DNA from: an uncultured Erythrobacter sp.
Lineage (GTDB): Bacteria > Pseudomonadota > Alphaproteobacteria > Sphingomonadales > Sphingomonadaceae
NCBI GenBank assembly: GCA_947493165.1
Contig: CANLPY010000001.1
Span: 2,034,566-2,098,565 of the forward strand
Direction: 5' to 3'
Length of the DNA stretch: 64,000 nucleotides
Shown here in pieces: positions 55,615 through 64,000 of the stretch; position 1 is the first letter of the stretch; every line of letters starts with the position of its first letter. The translations under genes were made by a program, and so were the position numbers. The notes under the pieces are model-generated. The model made no database searches. It was given only the letters and a program-made list of their open reading frames with translations, and was not told where the DNA came from.

Positions 55615-56394
55615 TTACGAACGCGGTGCAGGCTTAGCAGCGGCGGCTGGCTTGGCAGCAGCGGCAGGCTTCTTAGCAGGCGCAGCGCTGACATTTGGCT
55701 TAACCGCACCGTCTGAGCTGATGTAAGCCAGAATGTCGGTTGAGAAGCTGTTGAGCAGCTCTGCAATCCGGCGGTTACGGCTCTGAAGCCAGTTAAACGC
55801 AAGCACAGCAGGAACAGCCACAAGCAGACCAATCGCGGTCATGATCAAGGCCTCACCAACTGGACCAGCAACCTTATCGATCGACGCCGAACCAGCGATG
55901 CCGATGTTGATCAGCGCGCGGTAAATACCGATCACCGTACCGAGCAGACCGATAAACGGTGCGGTGGCACCAACCGAAGCGAGGAATGGCAGGCCGCCAG
56001 CAAGCTTCGAGTTGATCGAATCTTCCGAACGTTGCAGCGAACCGTGCATGTAATCATGCGCTTCGAGGCTGTCGGTCATCTTGGCGTGCTTTTCTTCAGC
56101 GGTGATCGCATCGTCGGCAACCTGACGCCATGCGCTGTTCTTTTCCAGCTTGGTCGCGCCTTCTTTCAGCGAGTTTGTGCGCCAGAAATTTTGCAGGCCC
56201 TTGGCTTGCTTCATCACTTTGTTTTGCTCAAGCAGCTTGGTGATGAGGATGTAAAATGAGCCGACGCTCATAATAACCATCACAGCAAGAATGAACCAGG
56301 CGACGGGGCCGCCTTCTTCCATGGCTTTCATAAAGCCAAACTGGTTTTCCGGAGCTGCTTCAGCGGCACCAGCAGTTAGAAGTTGAATAAGCAT
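55615..56394 (-). CDS. exbB: ExbB/TolQ-type proton channel
   Basis: 259 residues. Three helices: WFILAVMVIMSVGSFYILI, then LPFLASVGATAPFIGLLGTVIGIYRAL and GEALIMTAIGLLVAVPAVLAF, which form the pore. The long cytoplasmic loop lies between. The C-terminal tail is Ala/Pro/Lys-rich. Forms the pentameric channel around ExbD. Sixty-eight bases after tonB. Confidence 0.96.
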   Translation of the reverse strand: MLIQLLTAGAAEAAPENQFGFMKAMEEGGPVAWFILAVMVIMSVGSFYILITKLLEQNKVMKQAKGLQNFWRTNSLKEGATKLEKNSAWRQVADDAITAEEKHAKMTDSLEAHDYMHGSLQRSEDSINSKLAGGLPFLASVGATAPFIGLLGTVIGIYRALINIGIAGSASIDKVAGPVGEALIMTAIGLLVAVPAVLAFNWLQSRNRRIAELLNSFSTDILAYISSDGAVKPNVSAAPAKKPAAAAKPAAAAKPAPRS

Positions 56395-56462
56395 TGCGAA
56401 AAGTCCTCTTTAAATATCCCCGGGCCGCGGTGGCTTTCATCCGCGCCCCAAATTTGATTTGT

Positions 56463-57143
56463 TTAGTCCAGTTGATACCTGATGCTGGTCGAGAAGCGCC
56501 CCGAAGTCGGGTTGCCTGCGCGGTCCTTGGCAGGGGTGAAGCGGGCGTAACGTTGCATACCCTTACAGGCTGCATCGTCGAGAGCGCTTGACCCGCTTGG
56601 GCGGGTCACACTGCAGGAATCCACTCTACCATCAGCGTTCACAGTCACTGCCACACCAACGGTTCCCTCTTCCTCACGGCGGATAGCGCGGGTTGGATAG
56701 TTGCGCTGAATTTGCGCAGCCCAACGGCCTTGGTTCCGCGGTGACGCCCCGGCTGAAAGATCAGGCGCAGGCGGCGGGGGTGGCGGCGGCGGAGGTGGCG
56801 GCGGAGGCGGCTCACGTCCAGCGTTAGGATCAGGATCTTCACGCGGCGGCGGCGGCGTTCTGTCGACCTCCGGCGGGCTAGGGTTCTGATTAAGATCCAG
56901 CGGAATATCCGGCACGAAGACCGGAGGCGGTGGAACTTCTTCCTGTGGTGGCGGGGGAGGGGGTTCCTCCTCCGGGGGCGGCGGTTCCTCAATGTCGATT
57001 GTCGTGACGCGCTCGACAACGTTCTTGACCGCAGAAATGGCCAGTCCCGTTACCAACATGTAGCCTACGGCCACATGAATTATCGCCACGATGATCAGAG
57101 CAATAATTCGGTTATTGCTCGTTTTTTGGTCAGCGTAGGCCAT
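56463..57143 (-). CDS. tonB: TonB energy transducer
   Basis: 226 residues. N-terminal helix (IALIIVAIIHVAVGYMLV) with a His typical of TonB, a long Pro/Glu then Pro-rich spacer at about 50-130 (runs of up to 13 Pro), and a C-terminal domain with QIQRNYPTRA, two Cys and a final STSIRYQLD strand. Passes proton-motive force from ExbBD to outer-membrane receptors. First gene of the operon. Confidence 0.97.
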   Translation of the reverse strand: MAYADQKTSNNRIIALIIVAIIHVAVGYMLVTGLAISAVKNVVERVTTIDIEEPPPPEEEPPPPPPQEEVPPPPVFVPDIPLDLNQNPSPPEVDRTPPPPREDPDPNAGREPPPPPPPPPPPPPPAPDLSAGASPRNQGRWAAQIQRNYPTRAIRREEEGTVGVAVTVNADGRVDSCSVTRPSGSSALDDAACKGMQRYARFTPAKDRAGNPTSGRFSTSIRYQLD

Positions 57144-57456
57144 CCAGCTCTTTACTCTCCGTCAATTCGACCGGCAAAACCGGCCCGATTCTCAAGCGCA
57201 GCAAAACTGCGAATGAAACTCGTTATCTCAAATCATCCCAACTTGGGAACAGGTTTTTCTTCACCTGTGTGGAAGCCGGTATGATTTCTCCCGCATACCG
57301 CAACCGCGACCCGAAGCGACTATGTCCCCATCCTCGCTCTGGATTGCAAACGCTTTAAACATCATGGCAGGTGCAATCAAACGCTTTATCAGTTCAGGAC
57401 GAATTCAGCGTCTTACGGCTGAAACAGTTTGACGCATCTGGCTAGCGCTTTGCCGC
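57144..57456. other. 313-base divergent gap with two CG-centred direct repeats
   Basis: No gene seen. CAAACGCTTTA occurs at 57347-57357 and again at 57378-57388, 31 bases apart, which is close to three helical turns. Each resembles a LacI-type core (AAACGnTTT). The region must hold the tonB promoter and that of the plus-strand gene; I could not pick -35/-10 pairs with confidence. Confidence 0.5.
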
Positions 57457-58350
57457 ATGAAAGGTATATCCTCGAATATCATGATTAACCAATTTTTAAC
57501 AAACAAAATCAGCGCTCTGGCGTTAGTTGGTGCGGCGATGATGGTTCCACTCGCAGTGAATGCGCAGCCGCAACCCGTCTCCCAAAGCGGGGCTGCAACT
57601 TTTGCAGATTTAAGTACGCTGGCAGACCGATCTCAGCTGGTTATCCACGCTGAAATTCGCCGCCAAACTGCCGTAAAACGGGAAAGAGCGCCTGATCTTC
57701 AGCCGGGATTCGCACGTCTTTATATAGAAGCGCGCACGCGAAAATTGCTGTCTGGATCATCGGCCATTGGCGAATCGCTCAATTATCTGATCGACGTTCC
57801 GCTTAATGAAAAAGGTAAGCCGCCCAAGCTAAAGAAGCGCGAAATGCTGCTGTTTGCGCGGCCTGTGCCGGGCCGGGCTGGCTCTATCCAACTGGTCGGC
57901 AGGCAGGCGCAGCTAGATTACACGCCTGCTTTGGAGGCGCGCCTGCGCCCCATCCTCACGCAATTGCTGGCGGCGGACGCCCCGCCTGTTGTGACCGGGG
58001 TTAGCGATGCACTCGCCGTGCCGGGCAATCTGGTGGGCGAATCGGAAACGCAGATATTCCTCGCCACAAAAGATCGCTCTCCGGTGTCGGTCAGCGTGCT
58101 GCGCCGTCCGGGCCTTAACCCAGTATGGGGCGTATCATGGGGTGAGATTATCGATTCGTCGGCCCGCCCGCCGCAGGCCGGCTCAATCCGTTGGTATCGT
58201 TTGGCCTGCACCCTGCCGCCTAGCCTGCCTAGCTCAGCCAATCTCTCGCGCGATCCAGCCGCCCGCCGGTTAGCCGCGCAGGATTACGGCTTTGTCGTTT
58301 CGCAACTTGGCCCGTGCGATCGCCGCATTACCAATGGCGCCGCCAGTTAG
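57457..58350 (+). CDS. Conserved secreted protein, unknown function
   Basis: 297 residues. Signal peptide ends AVNAQPQP; ATG 57481 is an alternative start that keeps it. The rest is mostly beta-type: SQLVIHAEIRRQTAVKRE, RLYIEARTRKLLSG, LNYLIDVPLNEKGKPPKLKKREMLLFARPV, and a Cys pair near the C-terminus (LACTLPP, LGPCDRRI). I recall similar proteins in sphingomonads but no role. The plain call is periplasmic or outer surface. Monocistronic, divergent from tonB. Confidence 0.75.
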   Translation: MKGISSNIMINQFLTNKISALALVGAAMMVPLAVNAQPQPVSQSGAATFADLSTLADRSQLVIHAEIRRQTAVKRERAPDLQPGFARLYIEARTRKLLSGSSAIGESLNYLIDVPLNEKGKPPKLKKREMLLFARPVPGRAGSIQLVGRQAQLDYTPALEARLRPILTQLLAADAPPVVTGVSDALAVPGNLVGESETQIFLATKDRSPVSVSVLRRPGLNPVWGVSWGEIIDSSARPPQAGSIRWYRLACTLPPSLPSSANLSRDPAARRLAAQDYGFVVSQLGPCDRRITNGAAS

Positions 58351-58473
58351 GCCAGCAGCTAAACTTCACCCGCCTAAACCCAGATTGCCCTTGCGATAGG
58401 ATGGTGCGCGGGTAAGCCACGTGCCCGACAGCGCGCGAGCATGACGCGCGTGTCATGCTATGGAGGAATGCAA

Positions 58474-59799
58474 GTGAACGAGGCCGCGGCCAAAACCCCA
58501 TTGCGGATTGCTATTGCCGGTCTTGGCACGGTTGGCGCGGGCGTCATCCGTTTGCTCGAAACCAATCGTGAGCTTGTTTCAGCTAGGGCAGGCCGCGCAA
58601 TCGAAGTGGTTAGCGTGAGCGCGCGTGATCGCAATAAGGATCGCGGGATTGATCTGTCGGGTTATTCTTGGACCGACGATATGATGACGATGAGCGCCGA
58701 CGCAGATGTTGATGTTGTCGTAGAATTGATCGGCGGATCAGATGGCCCAGCCTTGGCTCTTGCGAAATCAGCGCTGGAAGGCGGCAAAGGCTTTGTCACC
58801 GCCAACAAAGCGATGATCGCGCATCATGGTATGGCGCTGGCCCAAATGGCAGAGGCGAATGCGCAGCCGCTCAAATTCGAAGCGGCAGTGGCTGGCGGCA
58901 TTCCCGTGGTAAAGGGCCTGCGCGAAGGCGCGGCAGCCAATGCGATCACGCGGATTTACGGCATCCTCAACGGCACCTGCAATTATATCTTGTCTGAAAT
59001 GGAAGAGACCGGCGCGGACTTTGGCGACACTCTCGCTGAGGCGCAGCGGCTTGGCTACGCAGAGGCCGATCCCACATTCGATATCGAGGGCGTCGATGCG
59101 GCACATAAGCTCGCGATTTTGGCGGGCATTGGTTTTGGCTCAGAGGTTGATTTTGAGGCCGTGCGCACGACCGGCATTACCCAAGTGCGCAGCGCCGACA
59201 TTGCTCAGGCTGATGCGCTTGGCTTTGTCATACGGCTGATCGCGATGGCTGATGTGGAGAGCGACGGCGCTGATGGCGCGCGCTTGCTCCAACGGGTTAG
59301 GCCGTGCCTTGTGCCAAAGGATCATCCGCTTGCGCCTGTCGATGGGCCGACCAATGCGGTGGTGGCAGAGGGCAATTTTTCAGGCCGCCTGCTGTTTCAA
59401 GGCGCAGGCGCTGGCGATGGGCCGACTGCCAGCGCGGTGGTTGCTGACCTGATCGACATTGCGCGCGAGGATACAGGCGCGCCGTTTTCTGTCCCAACCG
59501 CTAGCCTCAAGAAATTGCCTGCAACAGAACCCGGTTACCGGATGGAGCGCACCTATCTGCGTTTCACCGTTACCGACCGCCCTGGCGTTCTGGCGGAGAT
59601 TACCGCGGCGATGCGCGATGGCGGCGTTTCAATTGAAAGCCTTATTCAAAAGGGCAAGCCCAATCACGGCGATGATGTGCTGGTGGCGATGGTCACCCAT
59701 GAAGGTCAGGAACATTGCGTGCGCAAAGCGCTGGATCTGCTCGAAGGGTCAAATAGCCTAACGGCGCCGCCGCTGGTGATGCCAATTTTGAAAAGTTAG
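58474..59799 (+). CDS. hom: Homoserine dehydrogenase
   Basis: 441 residues from GTG 58474, placed seven bases after GGAGG (58462-58466). The ATG at 58468 is too close to that site and the one at 58441 lies upstream of it. NAD(P)-binding GLGTVGAGVIRLL, VTANKAMIAHHG, GGIPVVKGLREG, the NGTCNYILSEME loop and YAEADPTFDIEGVDAAHKL. A C-terminal ACT domain (TVTDRPGVLAEITAAMRD) gives feedback control. Makes homoserine for threonine and methionine. Confidence 0.96.
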   Translation: MNEAAAKTPLRIAIAGLGTVGAGVIRLLETNRELVSARAGRAIEVVSVSARDRNKDRGIDLSGYSWTDDMMTMSADADVDVVVELIGGSDGPALALAKSALEGGKGFVTANKAMIAHHGMALAQMAEANAQPLKFEAAVAGGIPVVKGLREGAAANAITRIYGILNGTCNYILSEMEETGADFGDTLAEAQRLGYAEADPTFDIEGVDAAHKLAILAGIGFGSEVDFEAVRTTGITQVRSADIAQADALGFVIRLIAMADVESDGADGARLLQRVRPCLVPKDHPLAPVDGPTNAVVAEGNFSGRLLFQGAGAGDGPTASAVVADLIDIAREDTGAPFSVPTASLKKLPATEPGYRMERTYLRFTVTDRPGVLAEITAAMRDGGVSIESLIQKGKPNHGDDVLVAMVTHEGQEHCVRKALDLLEGSNSLTAPPLVMPILKS

Positions 59800-59834
59800 T
59801 GGGGCGCGGGGCGGCTCAGTCCAGCCCGAACCCC

Positions 59835-60455
59835 CTACTCAGGCCCATCCAAACTTGAGCTTGGCGCGCCAAGCGCCGCACGCCGCGCCTTTTCCTCTTC
59901 CTCGGTCAGCTCGCGGGTGTCACCCAGCGGCGGCAAACCTCGCGCGATCCGATCTGCGTCGGAGCCCGGCGGCGCTTCGGGCAGCGCCTCAACGTCGATG
60001 ATCAATGCAGGCGGCGGAACCGAACCAAATCCTGTGACACATCCGGGTGGATTGCCCTGTTCATGGCAGTCGATAATGAAGTCGGGCGCTTTGGGTGCAT
60101 TGTAGTCCTGTGTCTCCTCGGCATAGCGCTTACGCGCGGCCTCACGGCTCCCGCTGTAATAGAAAGACTCGTCCTCACCCAAGCGGCGGCACACGATAAT
60201 ATCACCTGATATGCTCGCCGCGTCCGCCTCTTCCTCGCACGCGCGGACATTGCTGTCGTTCACCTCGCCCCGGCGCGGCACGGTAACGGTTAGGTCAATG
60301 CGAAGCGGTTCATCGCTCGGCGCTTCGGTCTCGCTTTCAGCCGGAGCTTGCTCGCTCGTGTCTTGCGCATTTGCAGGGGCAGCGAGCACAAAAGCGAGAC
60401 AAAAGCTAAGCTTGCACACAAGATTGGCTGGCCATCTTGCTGTGTTGCTCGACAA
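59835..60455 (-). CDS. Secreted Cys-containing protein, sphingomonad type
   Basis: 206 residues. Signal peptide ends ANAQDTS. After an acidic linker the core reads ACEEEADAASISGDIIVCRRL, then a charged stretch to DFIIDCHEQGNPPGCVTGFG and a Pro/Ala-rich end. The SGDIIVCRR pattern echoes the EIVVCGRR motif that I recall in many sphingomonad secreted proteins of unknown function. Four Cys suggest two disulfides. Convergent with hom, with 35 bases between. Confidence 0.65.
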   Translation of the reverse strand: MSSNTARWPANLVCKLSFCLAFVLAAPANAQDTSEQAPAESETEAPSDEPLRIDLTVTVPRRGEVNDSNVRACEEEADAASISGDIIVCRRLGEDESFYYSGSREAARKRYAEETQDYNAPKAPDFIIDCHEQGNPPGCVTGFGSVPPPALIIDVEALPEAPPGSDADRIARGLPPLGDTRELTEEEEKARRAALGAPSSSLDGPE

Positions 60456-60526
60456 GTCTTGCTCCTATTGGCTAAGCGCACGGTATAAAGGCTGCGGCCA
60501 AACACGCTGTAAGGAATGAATTCGCC

Positions 60527-61546
60527 ATGAACACCCCCGCTGATACAGATGTCCTCGCTGGTAAAGATGCATCCGATGAAAATGCGCTCGACCGGGTGTT
60601 GGTGCTGGAAATGGTGCGTGTGACCGAGGCGGCCGCTGTTGCCGCTGCGCAATTGGTTGGGCGCGGGGATGAGAAAGCTGCTGACGCTGCCGCTGTTGAA
60701 GCAATGCGGCGCGCGTTCGATACGCTGTATATGGACGGCACGGTTGTGATCGGCGAGGGCGAGCGCGACGAAGCGCCAATGCTTTATATTGGTGAGAAGG
60801 TTGGCGGCGCGCCGGGCAAGGGCCCAAAAATCGACATTGCGCTCGATCCGTTGGAGGGCACGACGATCACTGCAAAGGCTGGCCCCAATGCGCTCGCGGT
60901 TTTGGCAGCGGCGGAAGAAGGATGCCTGCTCAACGCGCCTGACACCTATATGGACAAAATCGCGGTTGGCCCCGGCTATCCCGATGGCGTGATTGATCTG
61001 GCGAAGACCCCGACTGAGAATGTGAAAGCGGTTGCGGCAGCCAAAGGCGTGGAGCCGGGTGACGTCATTATCTGCGTGCTCGACCGGCCGCGTCACGCGG
61101 ACATGATTGCGGAATTGCGCAGCCTTGGATGCGGTGTTGTGCTGATCGGGGACGGCGATGTTGCCGGCGTGATCGCGGTGACGGATGAGGACACCAATAT
61201 CGATATGTACATGGGCCAAGGCGGCGCGCCAGAGGGTGTGCTGGCGGCAGCCGCGCTGCGCTGTGTCGGCGGGCAATTCAACGGGCGGCTGGTGTTCCGC
61301 AACGATGACGAAAAGGCCCGCGCGCGTAAATGGGGCATCACCGAATTTGACCGCATTTATAAGCTGGAAGAACTGGCGAGCGGCGATTGTATCTTTGCCG
61401 CAACTGGCGTGACGCAAGGCTCGCTGCTCGACGGCGTAAAGCGCCGCCGCAGCCATACCGGTGTTACAATTATGACCACCGACAGCGTGGTGATGCGCGC
61501 GTCGAGTGGGACTGTCAGATGGATCAAAGGCGAGCATAAAGTTTGA
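60527..61546 (+). CDS. glpX: Fructose-1,6-bisphosphatase class II
   Basis: 339 residues. VIGEGERDEAPMLYIGEKVG, LDPLEGTTITAKAGPNALAVLAAAE (metal and phosphate site) and GGAPEGVLAAAALRC fit GlpX. Dephosphorylates fructose-1,6-bisphosphate in gluconeogenesis. ATG 60527 follows GGAATGAA. Sphingomonads often carry glpX after hom; here a secreted-protein gene on the other strand lies between. Confidence 0.96.
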   Translation: MNTPADTDVLAGKDASDENALDRVLVLEMVRVTEAAAVAAAQLVGRGDEKAADAAAVEAMRRAFDTLYMDGTVVIGEGERDEAPMLYIGEKVGGAPGKGPKIDIALDPLEGTTITAKAGPNALAVLAAAEEGCLLNAPDTYMDKIAVGPGYPDGVIDLAKTPTENVKAVAAAKGVEPGDVIICVLDRPRHADMIAELRSLGCGVVLIGDGDVAGVIAVTDEDTNIDMYMGQGGAPEGVLAAAALRCVGGQFNGRLVFRNDDEKARARKWGITEFDRIYKLEELASGDCIFAATGVTQGSLLDGVKRRRSHTGVTIMTTDSVVMRASSGTVRWIKGEHKV

Positions 61547-61884
61547 TGGTCGTGGTAGAGCGCTGAGCTGTCTGGCCTCTCGGCGATCCTGCGCACGCCT
61601 CGTAGGGCTCGGAAATCACTTCTTCGCTGGACCTATCAGCGACGCAGAAATCGCTGCAATCAAGTTTGGGGAGGAAGGACAGCGTTGGCGGATGATGCCC
61701 TTCGCCGGGTTTCTTGAGACCGACAATGCTGTGCCAGAGCTGCAGTTGCAACTCCGCGAATTCACGACGAGCCCTTTCGGGTCCAAACTGCGCTAGTCGG
61801 TGAATAGTCAGAGACCCCTCTGTTGCAATCACCGGACTCTCGGCTAGTCCCGTCGCATCACTTGCACTCGGGGATTCGCGACCA
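61547..61884. other. 338-base gap between glpX and prs, no gene assigned
   Basis: Frames stay open on both strands for about 100 codons (plus 61506-61796, minus 61524-61904). Neither has a Shine-Dalgarno or a family I know, and both run into the neighbouring genes. No tRNA, terminator or repeat is clear. A gene remnant is possible. Confidence 0.4.
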
Positions 61885-62820
61885 ATGAAAATCATGTCCG
61901 GCAATTCAAACCTGCCGCTCGCCCGGGCGATTGCCGCCTATCTCGAAATTCCGCTGACCGATGCCAGCGTGCGCCGGTTTGCTGACGAAGAGATCTTCGT
62001 TGAGATCCATGAGAATGTCCGCGGTGAGGATGTGTTTGTGGTCCAATCCACCGGCTATCCGGCTAACGACAATCTCATGGAATTGCTGATCTGCATCGAT
62101 GCGCTGAAACGCGCGTCTGCCAAGCGGATCACGGCGGTTGTGCCATATTTTGGCTATGCCCGTCAGGACAGGAAGCCCGGCCCGCGCACGCCGATCTCTG
62201 CCAAGCTTGTGGCGAACCTGATTACCGAGGCCGGCGCAGACCGCGTCTTGGCGGTTGATCTGCATGCGGGGCAGATACAGGGCTTTTTCGATATTCCGAC
62301 CGATAACCTATACGCAGCGCCGGTGATGGCGGCGGATATTCAGGCGCGTTATGGCGATCAGGATTTGATGGTTGTCTCACCTGATGTTGGCGGCGTGGTT
62401 CGCGCCCGCGCGCTCGCGAAACGGCTCGACAACGCGCCGCTCGCCATTGTCGATAAACGCCGCGATCGCCCCGGCGAAAGCGAAGTGATGAACATCATCG
62501 GTGATGTTCAGGGACGCCATTGCATCATGATCGATGACATCGTCGATTCCGGCGGAACGCTCTGCAATGCAGCGGAAGCCTTGCTGGAAAACGGCGCGAA
62601 AAGCGTTGTCGCTTACATCACGCACGGCGTTTTATCAGGCGGCGCTGTGGCGCGCGTGGACGGATCAAAATTGACCGAACTGGTCATAACAGATTCGATC
62701 CTGCCGACAGAGGCGTGTGAAAACTCTGAGCGTATTCGCGTGCTGACAATGGCGCCGTTGGTCGGTGAAGCGATCCGCCGCATCGCAGATGAAAGCTCCG
62801 TGTCCAGTCTGTTTGATTGA
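61885..62820 (+). CDS. prs: Ribose-phosphate pyrophosphokinase
   Basis: 311 residues, normal for Prs. [78 protein letters not shown] and the PRPP loop [11 protein letters not shown] are all present. Makes PRPP from ribose-5-phosphate and ATP, feeding PurE/PurK products and Apt. ATG 61894 is a second possible start. Confidence 0.97.
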   Translation: MKIMSGNSNLPLARAIAAYLEIPLTDASVRRFADEEIFVEIHENVRGEDVFVVQSTGYPANDNLMELLICIDALKRASAKRITAVVPYFGYARQDRKPGPRTPISAKLVANLITEAGADRVLAVDLHAGQIQGFFDIPTDNLYAAPVMAADIQARYGDQDLMVVSPDVGGVVRARALAKRLDNAPLAIVDKRRDRPGESEVMNIIGDVQGRHCIMIDDIVDSGGTLCNAAEALLENGAKSVVAYITHGVLSGGAVARVDGSKLTELVITDSILPTEACENSERIRVLTMAPLVGEAIRRIADESSVSSLFD

Positions 62821-62860
62821 TTTCGGACGGCTCAGTGGAGCCGCCGAAGCGCCCCAAACC

Positions 62861-63907
62861 CTACTTCGCCGCGTCCAAAAACGGTTTGCGCATCCACGGC
62901 CGCACGGCGTCTGGTTCAATCCGTTCGAGCAGTTCCAACCGGCGCGCTTGCCTTATCTCTAGGCTGAGCGTCAGCAGCGATGACCGGCGGCGCTTAAATT
63001 CAGCCGGGGTTACACCGAAAAAGGTTTGAAACTCGCGGATTTGATGCGCCTGATCGAAAAAGCGCAGCATGATATCTTCCTCTTCCTCATCGGCGACGCC
63101 GCACAGGCGGGCGGCCAGATCAAGGATTCGCGCTCGGCGCATCACGTTTTTCGGACTTAAACCAAAATCACGTTTCGCTGTTCGTTCGACCGTCCGCTGA
63201 GACACGCTCTGCTCATCAGCAAATTCGCCGATCTCGCGGTTTGGATCGACAAAGGCTTGCAGTTCTAGGGCTTGCGATAACGGTTCTGGCGGGGCGATCC
63301 CATTGTTCTCAACATAATCCGCCAGCCAATCCTCCATGGATTTGAGCCACTCGGCTGGTTCAAGATCAAGATTGTAGAGCCCCGTTATTTCGGTATCTTT
63401 GATGCCAGCGGTTTCGATCGAACAAATGCGGTCCACCATATCTGTATCGTTCAACCCAAACAGCGCGCGCAGTGCGCCGGGGCGAAGCATCATACCGGCG
63501 ACTTTGATCCCCCCGGAATAGCGCAATGGCATTACCTTGGTATGCTGCCCGCACAAAAACGTCTCATCACGAATGGGCAGATTGCCATCCGCTGTTCCGG
63601 CCAGCCAATCGACGCCGACGGCAGAGCGAAGGTAAGCGGAATCGTTGAACAACTGGCCATCCACGGTGTGACCGGCGCGCTCATATGCGAAGGCCACCAT
63701 CGACCGGCCCAGCCACGGCTTCAGGCGCGGATCGGGCGGACGGTTCAGCGCGAGCGGCGTGCCTGCTTGGGTGCTGCCAGTTTCAGAGCGAAATTCCGCC
63801 ACTGCACTTTCACGAGGGGAACTGTACGAGCCGTCGGACCGGTCAAACCCGCCATCGCTCCCCCTGTTGATGTTGATAGTCACACCTAAGCTGCCCGTCC
63901 TTTTCAT
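62861..63907 (-). CDS. AraC-type helix-turn-helix regulator
   Basis: 348 residues from ATG 63907, tentative; the frame opens further. The N-terminal two thirds resemble no sensor domain I know. The last 110 residues are AraC-like: EIGEFADEQSVSQRTVERTAKRDFGLSPKNVMRRARILDLAARL then QAHQIREFQTFFGVTPAEFKRRR, the two HTH units. It probably activates or represses a target elsewhere. Convergent with prs, 40 bases between. Confidence 0.75.
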   Translation of the reverse strand: MKRTGSLGVTININRGSDGGFDRSDGSYSSPRESAVAEFRSETGSTQAGTPLALNRPPDPRLKPWLGRSMVAFAYERAGHTVDGQLFNDSAYLRSAVGVDWLAGTADGNLPIRDETFLCGQHTKVMPLRYSGGIKVAGMMLRPGALRALFGLNDTDMVDRICSIETAGIKDTEITGLYNLDLEPAEWLKSMEDWLADYVENNGIAPPEPLSQALELQAFVDPNREIGEFADEQSVSQRTVERTAKRDFGLSPKNVMRRARILDLAARLCGVADEEEEDIMLRFFDQAHQIREFQTFFGVTPAEFKRRRSSLLTLSLEIRQARRLELLERIEPDAVRPWMRKPFLDAAK

Positions 63908-64000
63908 GCGGATCTTCAGGCTGAAACCAGTGCAAAATACTGCGGCCCGTGATCGCTCTATTTTCGTGTAGATTTTTTTATTGCAGCGCACAATTGCGCG

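Noticed and set aside
56770-56960. GGC/GGT-rich repeated DNA
   Set aside because: It encodes the proline-rich spacer of TonB, so it is coding low complexity and not a DNA repeat element.
60290-61537. 415-codon open frame opposite glpX
   Set aside because: It lies wholly over glpX and part of the secreted-protein gene, has a His/Arg/Gln-rich translation typical of antisense frames, and no Shine-Dalgarno.
61524-61904. 126-codon minus-strand frame between glpX and prs
   Set aside because: Overlaps both neighbours, no ribosome site and no recognised family; left as a gap.
62828-62843. Hairpin CGGCTC-AGTG-GAGCCG after prs
   Set aside because: Perfect six-base stem but no T-run on either side; not called a terminator.
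1-64000. CRISPR arrays, IS ends, prophage genes, rRNA
   Set aside because: No regularly spaced repeats, transposase, integrase, phage or rRNA sequence was seen in the whole window.

Overview
The window comes from an alphaproteobacterium, most likely Sphingomonadales and probably Erythrobacteraceae. This rests on gene content: a MipZ division ATPase, a tonB-exbB-exbD-exbD block, a bc1 complex with separate cytochrome b and c1 genes, class II GlpX, and several secreted proteins of a sphingomonad type. It is a dense chromosomal segment. I see no IS element, prophage, rRNA or CRISPR array. Genus assignment is inference from remembered family distribution.

Layout. 1-4135: end of an RND efflux pump with an extra membrane hairpin, a DUF445 protein and a FlbT-like protein. 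4156-6816 (minus): a TonB-C-domain protein and etfBA, with a likely MerR/LiuR-type operator upstream. 7011-11628: an LprI-like lipoprotein, then a tight minus-strand operon of two complete FabH-like KAS III enzymes, a dedicated acyl carrier protein, an SDR, a PglD/NeuD-type acyltransferase and a GFA protein. It lies downstream of sucC and is the best candidate here for an uncharacterised pathway. 13021-16158: an inositol-monophosphatase-family enzyme, an OmpA lipoprotein and a CorC/HlyC-type membrane protein. 16333-25047 (minus): nine housekeeping genes in one run (gpmA, purE, purK, folA, ribF, GDPD, ileS, lspA, DUF3035). gpmA appears to start at ATT.

25439-35764: tRNA-Thr, an acyl-CoA dehydrogenase, two PH-domain membrane proteins, a GNAT protein, threonine aldolase, an EamA transporter, an NAD-dependent epimerase, pepN and pgeF. 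35994-38912: petABC with a terminator. 39010-45790: apt, a CPA-type antiporter with a TrkA-like tail, an OmpA lipoprotein, and cysD-cysNC-cysQ for sulfate activation and PAP recycling. 45888-50443: tRNA-Gly, panC, mipZ, a membrane DnaJ protein, phosphomannomutase and a DUF2059 protein. 50496-57143: an Lhr-type helicase, a lipoprotein and the TonB energising system with three exbD genes. 57457-63907: two secreted unknowns, hom, glpX, prs and an AraC-type regulator.

Three intergenic stretches (about 16.2, 31.4 and 54.3 kb) carry hairpin-rich sequence; two share a 25-bp unit at 22/25 identity. All calls come from reading the sequence and recalled family knowledge; no search was run.
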